Below, in pieces: positions 33,684-43,072 of a stretch of DNA of 64,000 nt; position 1 is the first letter of the stretch, and each line of letters begins with the position of its first letter. This DNA comes from an uncultured bacterium (GTDB taxonomy: Bacteria; Cyanobacteriota; Vampirovibrionia; Gastranaerophilales; Gastranaerophilaceae). The notes beneath the pieces were generated by a model, which saw only the letters and a program-made list of their open reading frames with translations, did not search any database and was not told where the DNA came from. The stretch is taken from NCBI GenBank assembly GCA_949297715.1, contig CASFTJ010000001.1, positions 62,001 through 126,000 of the forward strand, read 5' to 3'. Both the position numbers and the translations under genes were made by a program.

Positions 33684-35363
33684 TTAAACCGCTGTTTCAA
33701 AATCAGATCCGCTTGATTCTGATATATTAACAACACTTTGGCTCTTTAAAATTTTCTTTGAATCTTCCAATGATGTCCTTGTTAAACAGGTATGAACACC
33801 TTTTTCATTTCTATCTTGAAAATCTGTTCTACAATGTGCTCCGCGGGATTCTTTACGTTTTAATGCCGACATTATTACCATTTCTGCAACAGCCAACATA
33901 TTTCTAAATTCGTATTCTTCTTTTGAAATGCATTTATAACTTCTGTGAAATCCTGTTTTCAATTCATCCAGCTCTTTTAAGGCATTTTCAAGAGTTTCTT
34001 GACTTCTGTAAACACCTGCTCCGTGCCACATTATATTCTGAAGTTTTGCCTTCATTAAAGTTACGTCTATTTCTTCTAAATAAATGTCCTCGGAGTATTT
34101 TTCTATTATTGATTTAATTGTTTCATTAATCTGTTTTGGCGCACTCAATGAAAGTGTTTTTAAGTAATTTGCAACTTCATAAGCACACACTACACATTCT
34201 AAAAGTGAGTTGCTTGCAAGTCGGTTTCCGCCATGCAAGCCTGTCGAAGAAACTTCGCCTATCGCATAAAGCCCTTTAATTGAAGTTTCGCCTTCTACAT
34301 TAGTTTTAATTCCGCCCATCATATAGTGAGCTGCAGGCGCGACTGGTATAAAATCCTTTGAAATATCAATACCGTTTTCAAGACATTTTTTAGAAATCGT
34401 AGGAAATCTCTTTGCAAGCTTTTCACTGTCAATACAAGTCGCATTTAAATAAACGTTATCTGTATGATTTTTAAGCATTTCGTTATAAATAGCTCTTGTA
34501 ACGATATCTCTCGGTGCAAGTTCGCATCTTTCGTCGTATTTGTGCATAAATTCAACACCTGATTTATCAACAAGTTTTGCTCCTTCGCCTCTTACGGCTT
34601 CTGATATCAAAAATCTGTTTTCATCCCCGTCAATCGCTAATGCTGTCGGATGGAACTGTACAAATTCCATATCCTGCATAACGGCTCCAGCATTAAACGC
34701 TAATGCCATTCCATCTCCGGTTGCGCCTGAAGGATTTGTCGTATATTTGTAAAGCTGACCGATTCCGCCTGTTGCAAGAATTACGGCCGATGAATAAATA
34801 ACTTCGTATTCTCCCGTAAGATTGTTAAATACAATAACTCCCTTACATTCATTTGCTTCATCAACAAGAAGCTCTACCGCCGTTGTTTCTTCGTAAATAT
34901 CTATGTTTGAATTTTCACTTACCGCATCTCTTAAAGCCGTTGTAACCATTCTGCCCGTCGCATCTCCGCCTGAGTGCAAAACCCTTCTTACACTATGCGC
35001 TGCTTCTAGTGTAAATGTGAAATTCCCGTTTTCATCCCTGTCAAATTCGACACCGAAATTAAGTAAATCTTTTATTACTTTATCGGAATTTTCGGAAATA
35101 AATTTGACCGTATTAAGCTCACTTAATCCGGCACCTGCTTTAATCGTATCGCTAATATGAGAAGCAGTTGAATCTTTTTTGTTTTCTTTCAAAACTCCAA
35201 CCATTCCGCCTTGGGCATAATAAGAATTGCTTTCACCAAGCTTCGATTTTGTGACAAGCAAAATCCCGTCATCTAACTTTGCCTGCTGTTCAATTTTTAA
35301 CGCCGAATACAAACCAGAAAGTCCGCTCCCGATTACTATAGCTGAATATTTTGAATATTTCAT
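33684..35363 (-). CDS. nadB: L-aspartate oxidase
   Basis: The 559-residue flavoprotein opens AIVIGSGLSGLYSALKIEQQ (FAD-binding). It has SNSYYAQGG, the FQFHPTAL-type motif as VQFHPTALAI, RGEGAKLVD, AAHYMMGGIKTNVEG and GLHGGNRLASNSLLE, and a C-terminal helical domain. It oxidises aspartate to iminoaspartate, the first step of de novo NAD synthesis. nadC follows in the same operon. Confidence 0.96.
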   Translation of the reverse strand: MKYSKYSAIVIGSGLSGLYSALKIEQQAKLDDGILLVTKSKLGESNSYYAQGGMVGVLKENKKDSTASHISDTIKAGAGLSELNTVKFISENSDKVIKDLLNFGVEFDRDENGNFTFTLEAAHSVRRVLHSGGDATGRMVTTALRDAVSENSNIDIYEETTAVELLVDEANECKGVIVFNNLTGEYEVIYSSAVILATGGIGQLYKYTTNPSGATGDGMALAFNAGAVMQDMEFVQFHPTALAIDGDENRFLISEAVRGEGAKLVDKSGVEFMHKYDERCELAPRDIVTRAIYNEMLKNHTDNVYLNATCIDSEKLAKRFPTISKKCLENGIDISKDFIPVAPAAHYMMGGIKTNVEGETSIKGLYAIGEVSSTGLHGGNRLASNSLLECVVCAYEVANYLKTLSLSAPKQINETIKSIIEKYSEDIYLEEIDVTLMKAKLQNIMWHGAGVYRSQETLENALKELDELKTGFHRSYKCISKEEYEFRNMLAVAEMVIMSALKRKESRGAHCRTDFQDRNEKGVHTCLTRTSLEDSKKILKSQSVVNISESSGSDFETAV

Positions 35364-35561
35364 AACTGCATATCCCTTTTTTCTATCTTTAACATTCTAA
35401 CTTAAACCATATTTTTTTTCCAGCGTTAAAAAATAAATTTTTTATTAAGAATTAATTTCCCTAATAACATTTTTGTTTTGTTTTTCTCATATTACTGCTT
35501 ATCAGAAATCAAATTTTATTTATAAATTAACCTTCTGCAATATTGGAAACTCAAAGTTTTA

Positions 35562-35596
35562 TAAAGGCTGATTTAAACAACATACAAAAGCCTTTA
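35562..35596 (+). promoter_or_regulatory. Inverted repeat upstream of the response-regulator gene
   Basis: TAAAGGC and GCCTTTA (35562-35568 and 35590-35596) flank 21 bases, 29 bases before the ATG at 35625. It could be an operator or leader hairpin. The rest of the 261-base gap after nadB is plain AT-rich sequence. Confidence 0.25.
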
Positions 35597-35624
35597 AATA
35601 AAAATAACAAATGACGGAGGATAT

Positions 35625-36293
35625 ATGACAAATTCAACAATCAGAATACTTCTTGTAGAAGACCAAAAACTTATGCGTGTAGGGCTTAAGTCACTGTTTG
35701 AGGAGCATAAAGAACTTGAAATAATCTCAGAAGCCCAAAGCGGCAAAGAGGCTGTCGAAAAATACAAAACAGTCCGCCCCGATATTGTGCTTATGGACAT
35801 TGGATTGCCTGATATGAGCGGAATTGAGGCAACAAAAAAAATTCTTGAATTTGATCCTAAGGCAAAAATTATTATACTAACCTCGCATATTTCTGAAAAT
35901 GAAGTTATAGACTCGCTTCATGCCGGCGCCTGCGCTTACGTAATGAAGGATATAAATACCGAAATTTTAAAAATGATTATAAAAACGATAAAAGACGGAG
36001 CAATGTGGCTTGATCCTCAAGTTGTTCCGATACTCAGAGAAAAAAACTGCGGTGTAATTCCGCCCCGTCAAATGTCAAGGGCAATGTTTAAGGAACAGCA
36101 TTCTAACCTTACACAAAGAGAATACGAAGTTCTAAAGCTTGTAGTGGACGGCAAATCAAACAATGAAATTGCTCAAATTTTAACAATCAGCGAGCATACC
36201 GCAAAAGCACACGTTTGTAATATTATTCAAAAACTTGTAGTTGATGATCGCACGCAGGCTGCCGTTAAAGCCTTAAAAGAAGGGCTTGTGTAA
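35625..36293 (+). CDS. NarL/FixJ-type response regulator
   Basis: The 222 residues have a receiver domain (Glu12-Asp13, phospho-acceptor Asp58 in IVLMDIGLPDMSG, Thr/Ser in ILTSH, Lys in VMKD). A LuxR-type HTH follows (LTQREYEVLKLVVDGKSNNE, then ISEHTAKAHVCNII). The linker of about 25 residues is longer than usual. GGAGG lies upstream of the ATG. No histidine kinase is adjacent, so the partner is unknown. Confidence 0.92.
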   Translation: MTNSTIRILLVEDQKLMRVGLKSLFEEHKELEIISEAQSGKEAVEKYKTVRPDIVLMDIGLPDMSGIEATKKILEFDPKAKIIILTSHISENEVIDSLHAGACAYVMKDINTEILKMIIKTIKDGAMWLDPQVVPILREKNCGVIPPRQMSRAMFKEQHSNLTQREYEVLKLVVDGKSNNEIAQILTISEHTAKAHVCNIIQKLVVDDRTQAAVKALKEGLV

Positions 36294-36310
36294 AATAGTT
36301 TTCTTCAATT

Positions 36311-36328
36311 ATTACATTACGTAACAAT
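36311..36328 (+). promoter_or_regulatory. HLR1-like repeat upstream of 36397
   Basis: ATTACATT-AC-GTAACAAT, two mismatches to the HLR1 consensus, 69 bases before the next ATG. Confidence 0.3.
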
Positions 36329-36396
36329 AAAACCGTTTATACTTAAGAATTTACTCACTCCAACCGTAATTTTTTATGTAGAAAGGTTTTATTGCT

Positions 36397-36738
36397 ATGT
36401 TGGAAAAAGATATTGATAAATTTTTGGATGAATTGGCGGTTTCAAAGGCTTGGTCTGATGATTTTGCAAATGCTATACAATCCGAAACCGACCTTGAAAT
36501 ATTAAAGGAAGCCGCAAATCTTAAAAGTTCTAACGGTGAAAGACTTTACGACAATTTCCAGCTTTTCCAGTTTCTCGGAGGCGATATGAAATCCAAACTT
36601 GAGCTTGCCAAAAAATTTGCGGAAGTAAATCCTGAATATTCAAGTAAAAACTTCAATCTTCCCGTAATTGATTACATAATTAAAAATAAACTTTCAAATG
36701 ACGAAGCTGTTTCTATAATTGAAAATGCCGGCAAATAA
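36397..36738 (+). CDS. Unknown small acidic helical protein
   Basis: The 113 residues (MLEKDIDKFLDELAVSKAWS...) are acidic and mostly alpha-helical, without signal peptide or known motif. AGAAAGG gives a good ribosome-binding site. It sits between two LuxR-type regulator genes and behind an HLR1-like repeat, so its expression may be signal-controlled. Confidence 0.6.
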   Translation: MLEKDIDKFLDELAVSKAWSDDFANAIQSETDLEILKEAANLKSSNGERLYDNFQLFQFLGGDMKSKLELAKKFAEVNPEYSSKNFNLPVIDYIIKNKLSNDEAVSIIENAGK

Positions 36739-36765
36739 GCTTGCTAAAATACGCCGACTATGATC

Positions 36766-36993
36766 TTAATCGCAAATCCCCTCTCTTATGGCAATACAAG
36801 CAGCATCAGTTCTGTTTTTAGCATTAAGCTTTTTTATTATTGAACTTACATGTGCTTTTACAGTGTGAACACTCACGTAAATATTTTCTGCAATTTCCTT
36901 ATTATCATACCCTTCTGTAATTTGCTGTAATATCAAATATTCCCGCTCAGTCAAATCATGACTGCTATTAGCTTTTGATGAAATATTTTTCAT
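36766..36993 (-). CDS. LuxR-type HTH-only protein
   Basis: The 75-residue protein is little more than a LuxR DNA-binding domain: LTEREYLILQQITEGYDNKE and VSVHTVKAHVSSIIKKLNAK. There is no receiver or ligand domain. It closely resembles the C-terminal domain of the regulator at 35625-36293, so it may compete for the same sites. GAAAGG precedes the ATG. Confidence 0.85.
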   Translation of the reverse strand: MKNISSKANSSHDLTEREYLILQQITEGYDNKEIAENIYVSVHTVKAHVSSIIKKLNAKNRTDAACIAIREGICD

Positions 36994-37111
36994 ATAAAGC
37001 CTTTCCTTTTATAGACATCATACTTTACTGTTAAGCATGCTCAACTCAATTATTATGAATCATAAATGGATATTAAGAAAGGTCTGTGATTAATAATATT
37101 TCGTTTTTTAA

Positions 37112-38011
37112 TCAAACTTTATAATTTTTTACCCCCTGCATTTTTCTTGTCACAATAAGGATTACACCCGCAAGAATCATAAAAACACCAAGACAAATTC
37201 TTGGTGTAAGTTGTTCGTGAAATAAAACAACCCCGAAAAATATTGCAGTCAAAGGTTCCAAAGCACCCAGAATTGCCGTTGTAGTAGAACCTATAAGCTT
37301 TATTGCAACAGTAATCGTTTCTATCGAAATAATAGTCGGGAATAGCGCAAGCCCTAATGCGCAAAGCCATAAAAACGGTTTGTCCATAACTTGAAGCTCC
37401 GTACAAAATTTCAAGTTAACCACATAAACCAACAACCCGAAAAGCATTACATAGAAAGAAAGTTTGTCGCTTTTCATATGCTTAACCGTCTTTATATTCT
37501 TAACCCCGATAATATACAAAGCATACAGAAGCGCCGAAGCTAAAACTATCAAAACCCCTTGAATATTCAAATCATCTCCTGGTTTTCCTTTATAGAGAAG
37601 AATTATACCGGATGTCGTAAGACAAATTGCAGCAATCACGGTTTTGTTAATTCTTTCTTTAAAAAACACCGCCATTAAAACAGCCACCATAATCGGATAA
37701 ATAAAAAGAATTGTACAGGCAATTCCCGCTGCAATATGCTCAAATGCCATAAAAAGCGTAAGAGAAGAAAGTGAAAACAATATTCCTAAAATAAAAAGCG
37801 GAACAAATTCCTTAAAAGTAATTTTTAAAGAGTCCTTTTTTACAAGCTTAATCCATACCCCGTAAATCAAAACAGCGAAAAAATAACGATAAAACAAAAC
37901 AGAATTAACCCCCACCCCGCCGCTATACATAGGCAGAGCAAACAAAGGGTTCATTCCGTAACTTGCCGCAGCTATTGATCCGTTTAAAAATCCGGCAGCC
38001 CGTCTTCTCAT
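37112..38011 (-). CDS. EamA-family (DMT) transporter
   Basis: I start at the ATG at 38011 (MRRRAAGFLNGSIAAASYGM), which has GGGAGGA upstream. The frame runs 12 codons further without support. The 299 residues have ten membrane helices in two EamA halves, including ITVAIKLIGSTTTAILGALE followed by PLTAIFFGVVLFHE at the typical position. The family exports metabolites such as amino acids; the substrate here is unknown. Confidence 0.88.
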   Translation of the reverse strand: MRRRAAGFLNGSIAAASYGMNPLFALPMYSGGVGVNSVLFYRYFFAVLIYGVWIKLVKKDSLKITFKEFVPLFILGILFSLSSLTLFMAFEHIAAGIACTILFIYPIMVAVLMAVFFKERINKTVIAAICLTTSGIILLYKGKPGDDLNIQGVLIVLASALLYALYIIGVKNIKTVKHMKSDKLSFYVMLFGLLVYVVNLKFCTELQVMDKPFLWLCALGLALFPTIISIETITVAIKLIGSTTTAILGALEPLTAIFFGVVLFHEQLTPRICLGVFMILAGVILIVTRKMQGVKNYKV

Positions 38012-38127
38012 TTTTCCTCCCGCTCTACATTTTAAAGCATAAAACAAATTACTTCAAGAATATAAAAACTTTAATTTAACTTTTTGAAAGCCTAAAAAAC
38101 CACGTAAGGAAAAGGTTTTCATAAGAT

Positions 38128-38155
38128 TTGCCAATTCTTTTTTACGTGCCATAAT
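38128..38155 (+). promoter_or_regulatory. uvrA promoter giving a leaderless start
   Basis: TTGCCA (38128-38133), a 16-base spacer and CATAAT (38150-38155). The expected transcription start falls on or next to the A of the uvrA ATG (38162), and there is no ribosome-binding site. Confidence 0.45.
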
Positions 38156-38161
38156 GAAGTT

Positions 38162-40987
38162 ATGTCAGACACTATAAAAATAAAGGGAGCAAAAGAACAT
38201 AATTTAAAAGACGTTTCAGTCGAAATTCCGAAAAACGAACTTGTTGTTTTTACGGGGGTTTCAGGCTCGGGTAAAAGTTCACTTGCATTTGATACAATTT
38301 TTGCGGAAGGACAAAGAAGATATATAGAAAGCCTTTCGACTTATGCCAGACAATTTTTAGGCCAGATGGACAAACCCGATGTCGAATACATTGACGGACT
38401 TTCGCCTGCAATTTCGATTGACCAAAAGTCCACCAGCAACAACCCGAGATCAACAGTCGGCACGGTTACGGAGATTTACGATTACTTAAGACTTCTGTAC
38501 GCACGTGTCGGAACACCTTTCTGCCCTGAATGCGGAGCTGAGATTAAGCCCCAGACGATTGATGAGATTGTAAATTCAATCCTAAAACTTCAACAAGGAA
38601 CAAAAATCCAAATTTTAGCACCGATTGCAAGAGGCAAGAAGGGAGAATTTCAGTCCACTTTTGAAGAATTAAGACAAGAGGGCTTTGTAAGGGTTAAGGT
38701 TGACGGCGAAGTTTACAACCTTGACGAAGACGAAATTGAGCTTGCTAAAACAAAAAAACATGATATATCCGTTGTGGTTGACAGAATAGTAATAAAGCCC
38801 GAAGCACAATCAAGAATTGCAGATAGCGTCGGAATTGCGCTTCAAAAATCCGACGGAATTATGGTTGTTGATGTAATCGGCGATAAAGAGATAATTTTCA
38901 GCGAAAAACTTGCCTGCCCGAATTGCAATTTAAGTTTTGAAGAATTGGCACCGAGAATTTTTTCTTTCAACAATCCTTACGGTGCCTGTGAAAGATGTTC
39001 AGGAATCGGGGTAGATTACGAAATTTCACCTGACCTTGTGGTTCCTGACAGAACCAAATCAATCAATGAGGGTGCAATTTACCCTTGGGACAAATCTTCA
39101 ACAACTTATTATAAAGATGTTCTTGCAGCCGTCACTGAATACTACGGGATTGATGCTGACAAGCCTTTTGAAAATCTTACCAAATCACAGCAGGACATAA
39201 TTTTATACGGCGCACCCGATATAATAAAAATGAAAATAAAAGGCTTCACCTCAAAACGCTACGAAACCCGTTACCATAATTACCCCGGAGTAATCCCGTA
39301 TTTAATGAAAAAATACCACGAATCCGATGCGGATTACTGGAGAGAAGAAATTGAAAAATATATGATAATGACACCTTGCAAAGCCTGCAAAGGCGCAAGA
39401 TTAAAACCGTTTCCGCTTGCAGTAAGAATCAAGGGTAAGAATATTTATGAATTTACGCTTATGTCCGTAGATGACGAGTATAATTTCATTTCGGACTTAT
39501 ATTTGGAATTAAGCGAATACCAAATCCAAATTGCAAAACAAATTCTTGATGAAATAAGAGCAAGGCTAAAATTCTTGAAAGATGTCGGCTTAAGCTACTT
39601 AAATCTTTCACGAATGGCAGGAACACTCTCAGGCGGGGAAGCACAGCGAATAAGGCTTGCGACTCAAATCGGAAGCGGACTTTCTGGAGTTTTGTATGTA
39701 TTGGACGAACCCTCAATCGGACTTCATCAAAGAGATAACGACAGACTTATCAAAACGCTTATAAAACTTCGCAACATCGGAAACACTTTAATCGTGGTCG
39801 AACATGATGAAGAAACAATCCGAAATGCTGATTACATAGTTGACATTGGCCCTGGGGCAGGAGTTTTAGGGGGAGAAATCATCGCCTGCGGAAGTGTAGA
39901 AGATATAATTAATGCTCCAAACTCAATAACAGGGAAATACTTAAGCGGAGAAAGACATATTCCAATCCCTCCGACAATCAGAAAGGGCAACGGACATTTT
40001 CTAACCGTTAAAAACGCTCACTTAAACAACCTGAAAAATATCGACTTAAAAATTCCGCTCGGGAAAATAGTTGTCCTAACAGGGGTTTCAGGTTCGGGCA
40101 AATCAACACTAATGCAGGATTTGATTTATGAATACGCAGTTCATAAGCTTCGCAAAAACAAACCCAAACCTCAAGGAGTGGACGAGATTACAGGATTTGA
40201 AAACATCGACAAAATCATAGACATAGACCAGTCGCCAATCGGCAGAACTCCAAGATCAAACCCTGCCACATACACCGATTTATTTACTCATATAAGAGAA
40301 TTGTACGCCAAAACAAATGAAGCAAAACTTCGAGGCTACAAAGCAGGACGCTTCAGCTTCAATGTAAAAGGCGGGCGCTGCGAAGCCTGCAAGGGGGACG
40401 GTGTTAACAAAATCGAAATGAACTTTTTGTCGGATGTTTACGTGAAATGTCCTGTCTGCAAAGGCAAACGCTATAACAGAGAAACTTTAGAGGTAAAATA
40501 CAAAGGAAAAACTATTGCGGATGTTTTGGATATGAGTGTAAAAGAAGCACTTGCCTTCTTTGAAAATGTCCCAAATATCAAACATAAACTCCAAACACTT
40601 AATGATGTCGGACTTGATTATATAAAGCTCGGTCAAAGCGCAACAACCCTTTCCGGCGGAGAAGCACAGCGAATTAAGCTTGCTTCTGAATTAAACAAAA
40701 GAGCCACAGGCAAAACTCTTTACCTTATGGACGAACCTTCTGTCGGGCTTCACTGGGCTGATTTGGACAAGCTTATTAAAATCATTCACGCACTTGCGGA
40801 TCAGGGAAACACAATACTTATTATCGAACACAACCTTGATTTAATCAAAGTCGCAGATTACATAATAGACCTTGGCCCTGAAGGCGGTTCAGGCGGAGGA
40901 CAAATTGTCGCAACAGGTTCGCCAAAAGAAGTCGCAAAAGTTAAAGAATCATATACAGGACAATATTTAAAGCCTATGTTTTCTTGA
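38162..40987 (+). CDS. uvrA: Excinuclease ABC subunit A
   Basis: The 941 residues show two ABC modules. Walker A motifs are GVSGSGKSSLAFDT and GVSGSGKSTLMQDL; the signatures are GTLSGGEAQRIRLA and TTLSGGEAQRIKLA. Zinc pairs are CPECG, CPNC/CERC and CEACKGDG/CPVCKGK. UvrA scans DNA for bulky lesions with UvrB; uvrB is not in the window. Length and order are normal. The start appears leaderless. Confidence 0.98.
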   Translation: MSDTIKIKGAKEHNLKDVSVEIPKNELVVFTGVSGSGKSSLAFDTIFAEGQRRYIESLSTYARQFLGQMDKPDVEYIDGLSPAISIDQKSTSNNPRSTVGTVTEIYDYLRLLYARVGTPFCPECGAEIKPQTIDEIVNSILKLQQGTKIQILAPIARGKKGEFQSTFEELRQEGFVRVKVDGEVYNLDEDEIELAKTKKHDISVVVDRIVIKPEAQSRIADSVGIALQKSDGIMVVDVIGDKEIIFSEKLACPNCNLSFEELAPRIFSFNNPYGACERCSGIGVDYEISPDLVVPDRTKSINEGAIYPWDKSSTTYYKDVLAAVTEYYGIDADKPFENLTKSQQDIILYGAPDIIKMKIKGFTSKRYETRYHNYPGVIPYLMKKYHESDADYWREEIEKYMIMTPCKACKGARLKPFPLAVRIKGKNIYEFTLMSVDDEYNFISDLYLELSEYQIQIAKQILDEIRARLKFLKDVGLSYLNLSRMAGTLSGGEAQRIRLATQIGSGLSGVLYVLDEPSIGLHQRDNDRLIKTLIKLRNIGNTLIVVEHDEETIRNADYIVDIGPGAGVLGGEIIACGSVEDIINAPNSITGKYLSGERHIPIPPTIRKGNGHFLTVKNAHLNNLKNIDLKIPLGKIVVLTGVSGSGKSTLMQDLIYEYAVHKLRKNKPKPQGVDEITGFENIDKIIDIDQSPIGRTPRSNPATYTDLFTHIRELYAKTNEAKLRGYKAGRFSFNVKGGRCEACKGDGVNKIEMNFLSDVYVKCPVCKGKRYNRETLEVKYKGKTIADVLDMSVKEALAFFENVPNIKHKLQTLNDVGLDYIKLGQSATTLSGGEAQRIKLASELNKRATGKTLYLMDEPSVGLHWADLDKLIKIIHALADQGNTILIIEHNLDLIKVADYIIDLGPEGGSGGGQIVATGSPKEVAKVKESYTGQYLKPMFS

Positions 40988-41138
40988 CATTAACTTATTT
41001 GGATGTTTTAATTGTTACATAGGGATGGGTATTATAGTCAATAATTTATATCAGTGATTATATATGTTCCATGAGCTTTTTCGTTAATTTGAGTTATGCA
41101 AAAAATTCACTTATAATCAAAATAAAAGGGGAATTTAT

Positions 41139-42764
41139 ATGAAGAAAATATTGATACTGACAGGTCTTTTACTAATAAGTGTTCTTCCTGCAAATGCGGA
41201 AATAATTAAGGTGCAAGCCTTATCTGAATTCGGGACGGAAAACCCTCCCGCTGTAATTGAAGTCAAAGCAGTTTCCGATATGGACTTAGATGATGAACTT
41301 CTTATCCTTGACGGATACACACTTAAAGGTAACCTTGTAGATGTCGTAAGCCCTAAAAGATTAAAACGTGATGCAACATTTTCGCTTATTTTAACCGAAT
41401 ACATAGATAATGAAGGACAAACACACATAATTTCTCCTGACGGAAAGCAATTTAAAGGTAAATTCACTACAGGCATTGATTATAAACACGCAGCAAAATC
41501 AGCAGCCCTCAGTGTCGGCAACTTTTTTGTAAAAGGACTTTCTTTAGGATATGCAGCAGTAGAAGGCGCTGTTAAAAACGAAGACGGAAACAGAATAAAA
41601 TCCAGTGCTCATTCTGTTTATGAAAGCACCCCGCTTTCTTACGTTGAAAAAGGCGAAGATATCTTAATTGCAAAAGATCAGATTTTCTGTTTAAGATTTA
41701 AAGTTAAGAACATTCAAAAGGATGAAAATTCAGAAGAAATAAATGCTTTAGAAGACGAAAATTCAAATATTCAACAGGAAACTCAAAAAAAAGAGCTTAT
41801 AGAAGAAGAAACAATAACAACTCCGGAAGATAATAATACAGAAGAAGCTGAAAATGAAGATTTATCAAGCTTATCAATGGCACCTACACCGGAAGAAGAA
41901 AATCAGTATTCTATGACAATAGAAGCTCTGCAATCGGAAGTTCTGGGCATAGACAACTCTAAAAACGATAAACTTGCGTTTTTCGGCAAAAAATCCGATA
42001 AAGAATCCGTTTCAACCGATAAAAGCGAGATTATAAATACAACTGAAGATAAAGAAGAAAAACCTTTGCAGGAGCCTGAATCCAAAATTTTGCCGCTTAC
42101 ACAAGCAGAAGAAACTCAGCCTCAAACACCTCAATTCGGAGATGATCTTCGTCCTGTATCAGACATAAAAAAACAGGCAAAACCAGAAATTACACCGGCT
42201 CTTAAAGAAGATAATTTAGAAATAAAAGACAACGATACAACTTTTGAGCATCCCCAAAAGTCTAAAGGCTTGTTTACAAAACCCAAATTTAAAAATTCAA
42301 CAGATTCAGCCGCAACAGGAGCAATCGGAGATCCTGAAGAAACCGATAAAAAAGATATTTTTGCAGAAACAGAAAATCAACCCTCGGAAAAATCCGACAT
42401 TGAAAAAGGACAAAAAACAAAAGCCCCAAAAGGCAGAGAACTTCACATTTTAAAAGAAAAACCTGCACCTGAACAGGTTGAAACCAAAGAACTTACACCT
42501 GAAATTAAAAATACACAGGAACAAATACCGCAAGAAAGAATTAATCCGGAAATTTCGCCGGCACCTCAATATGAAACAGAACAGGACAACAGCCAGACAA
42601 AAACTGAAACAATACAAAACACTGAAGTTGCCTCACCTATTGTGACTGTTGCTGATAAACATTTAAAAAGACGTAATTTCAACAATTACGACAGTCTTGT
42701 ACCGGAGCTTCCGGCAGCAACAACGGAACCGCTTGCACCGCTTGACCTTCCGGATACATACTAA
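41139..42764 (+). CDS. Secreted protein with long disordered acidic tail
   Basis: The 541 residues start with a signal peptide (MKKILILTGLLLISVLPANA). A folded domain of about 180 residues follows, with YTLKGNLVDVVSPKRLKRDA, LTEYIDNEGQTHIISPDGK and AAKSAALSVGNFFVKGLSLG. About 310 residues of Glu/Lys/Pro/Thr-rich low-complexity sequence come next, and a conserved-looking end (LKRRNFNNYDSLVPELP). It has AAAAGGGG before the ATG and a half HLR1 site at 41014. I know no function. A surface or periplasm-spanning role is possible. Confidence 0.6.
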   Translation: MKKILILTGLLLISVLPANAEIIKVQALSEFGTENPPAVIEVKAVSDMDLDDELLILDGYTLKGNLVDVVSPKRLKRDATFSLILTEYIDNEGQTHIISPDGKQFKGKFTTGIDYKHAAKSAALSVGNFFVKGLSLGYAAVEGAVKNEDGNRIKSSAHSVYESTPLSYVEKGEDILIAKDQIFCLRFKVKNIQKDENSEEINALEDENSNIQQETQKKELIEEETITTPEDNNTEEAENEDLSSLSMAPTPEEENQYSMTIEALQSEVLGIDNSKNDKLAFFGKKSDKESVSTDKSEIINTTEDKEEKPLQEPESKILPLTQAEETQPQTPQFGDDLRPVSDIKKQAKPEITPALKEDNLEIKDNDTTFEHPQKSKGLFTKPKFKNSTDSAATGAIGDPEETDKKDIFAETENQPSEKSDIEKGQKTKAPKGRELHILKEKPAPEQVETKELTPEIKNTQEQIPQERINPEISPAPQYETEQDNSQTKTETIQNTEVASPIVTVADKHLKRRNFNNYDSLVPELPAATTEPLAPLDLPDTY

Positions 42765-42904
42765 ACTTCAACTACCGGAGTTTTAAGCTTTCCGTCACCT
42801 TCAAATATGATTTCACGATCTACATTTTCTTCACTGAAAACGAGCTTGGTCTTGTTTTTGCCATCTTCTATAAAGTTCTTTATTTCTTTAATTTCCAGAT
42901 TCAT
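42761..42904 (-). CDS. Small acidic protein
   Basis: A 47-codon gene with AAAGGGA before the ATG encodes MNLEIKEIKNFIEDGKNKTK and then LVFSEENVDREIIFEGD. It converges on the preceding gene, and the stops overlap by two bases. Composition and ribosome-binding site support coding. No family recognised. Confidence 0.45.
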   Translation of the reverse strand: MNLEIKEIKNFIEDGKNKTKLVFSEENVDREIIFEGDGKLKTPVVEV

Positions 42905-43027
42905 CACAATCCCTTTCTACATTTATACTTTATAATAACAGTTTTTTTCGGGAATTTCAACCCTTTTTCCGTTCAAAAACGCTAAAAAATATTTTTTGCT
43001 ATTGTTATCTTAATAAAAACACATAAA

Positions 43028-43053
43028 AAAGACCGGCTTAAAAACCGGTCTTT
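43028..43053 (-). terminator. Terminator of rpsB-tsf
   Basis: AAAGACCGG and CCGGTCTTT form a 9-bp stem with an 8-base loop, 20 bases past the tsf stop, and T residues follow leftward. Confidence 0.85.
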
Positions 43054-43072
43054 CTATTATTTTGTTTGCTTA

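Noticed and set aside
35625-36293. The NarL-type regulator as the factor that reads the HLR1-like sites
   Set aside because: HLR1 is bound by RpaB, an OmpR-type protein; this regulator has a LuxR-type HTH, so there is no reason to link them.
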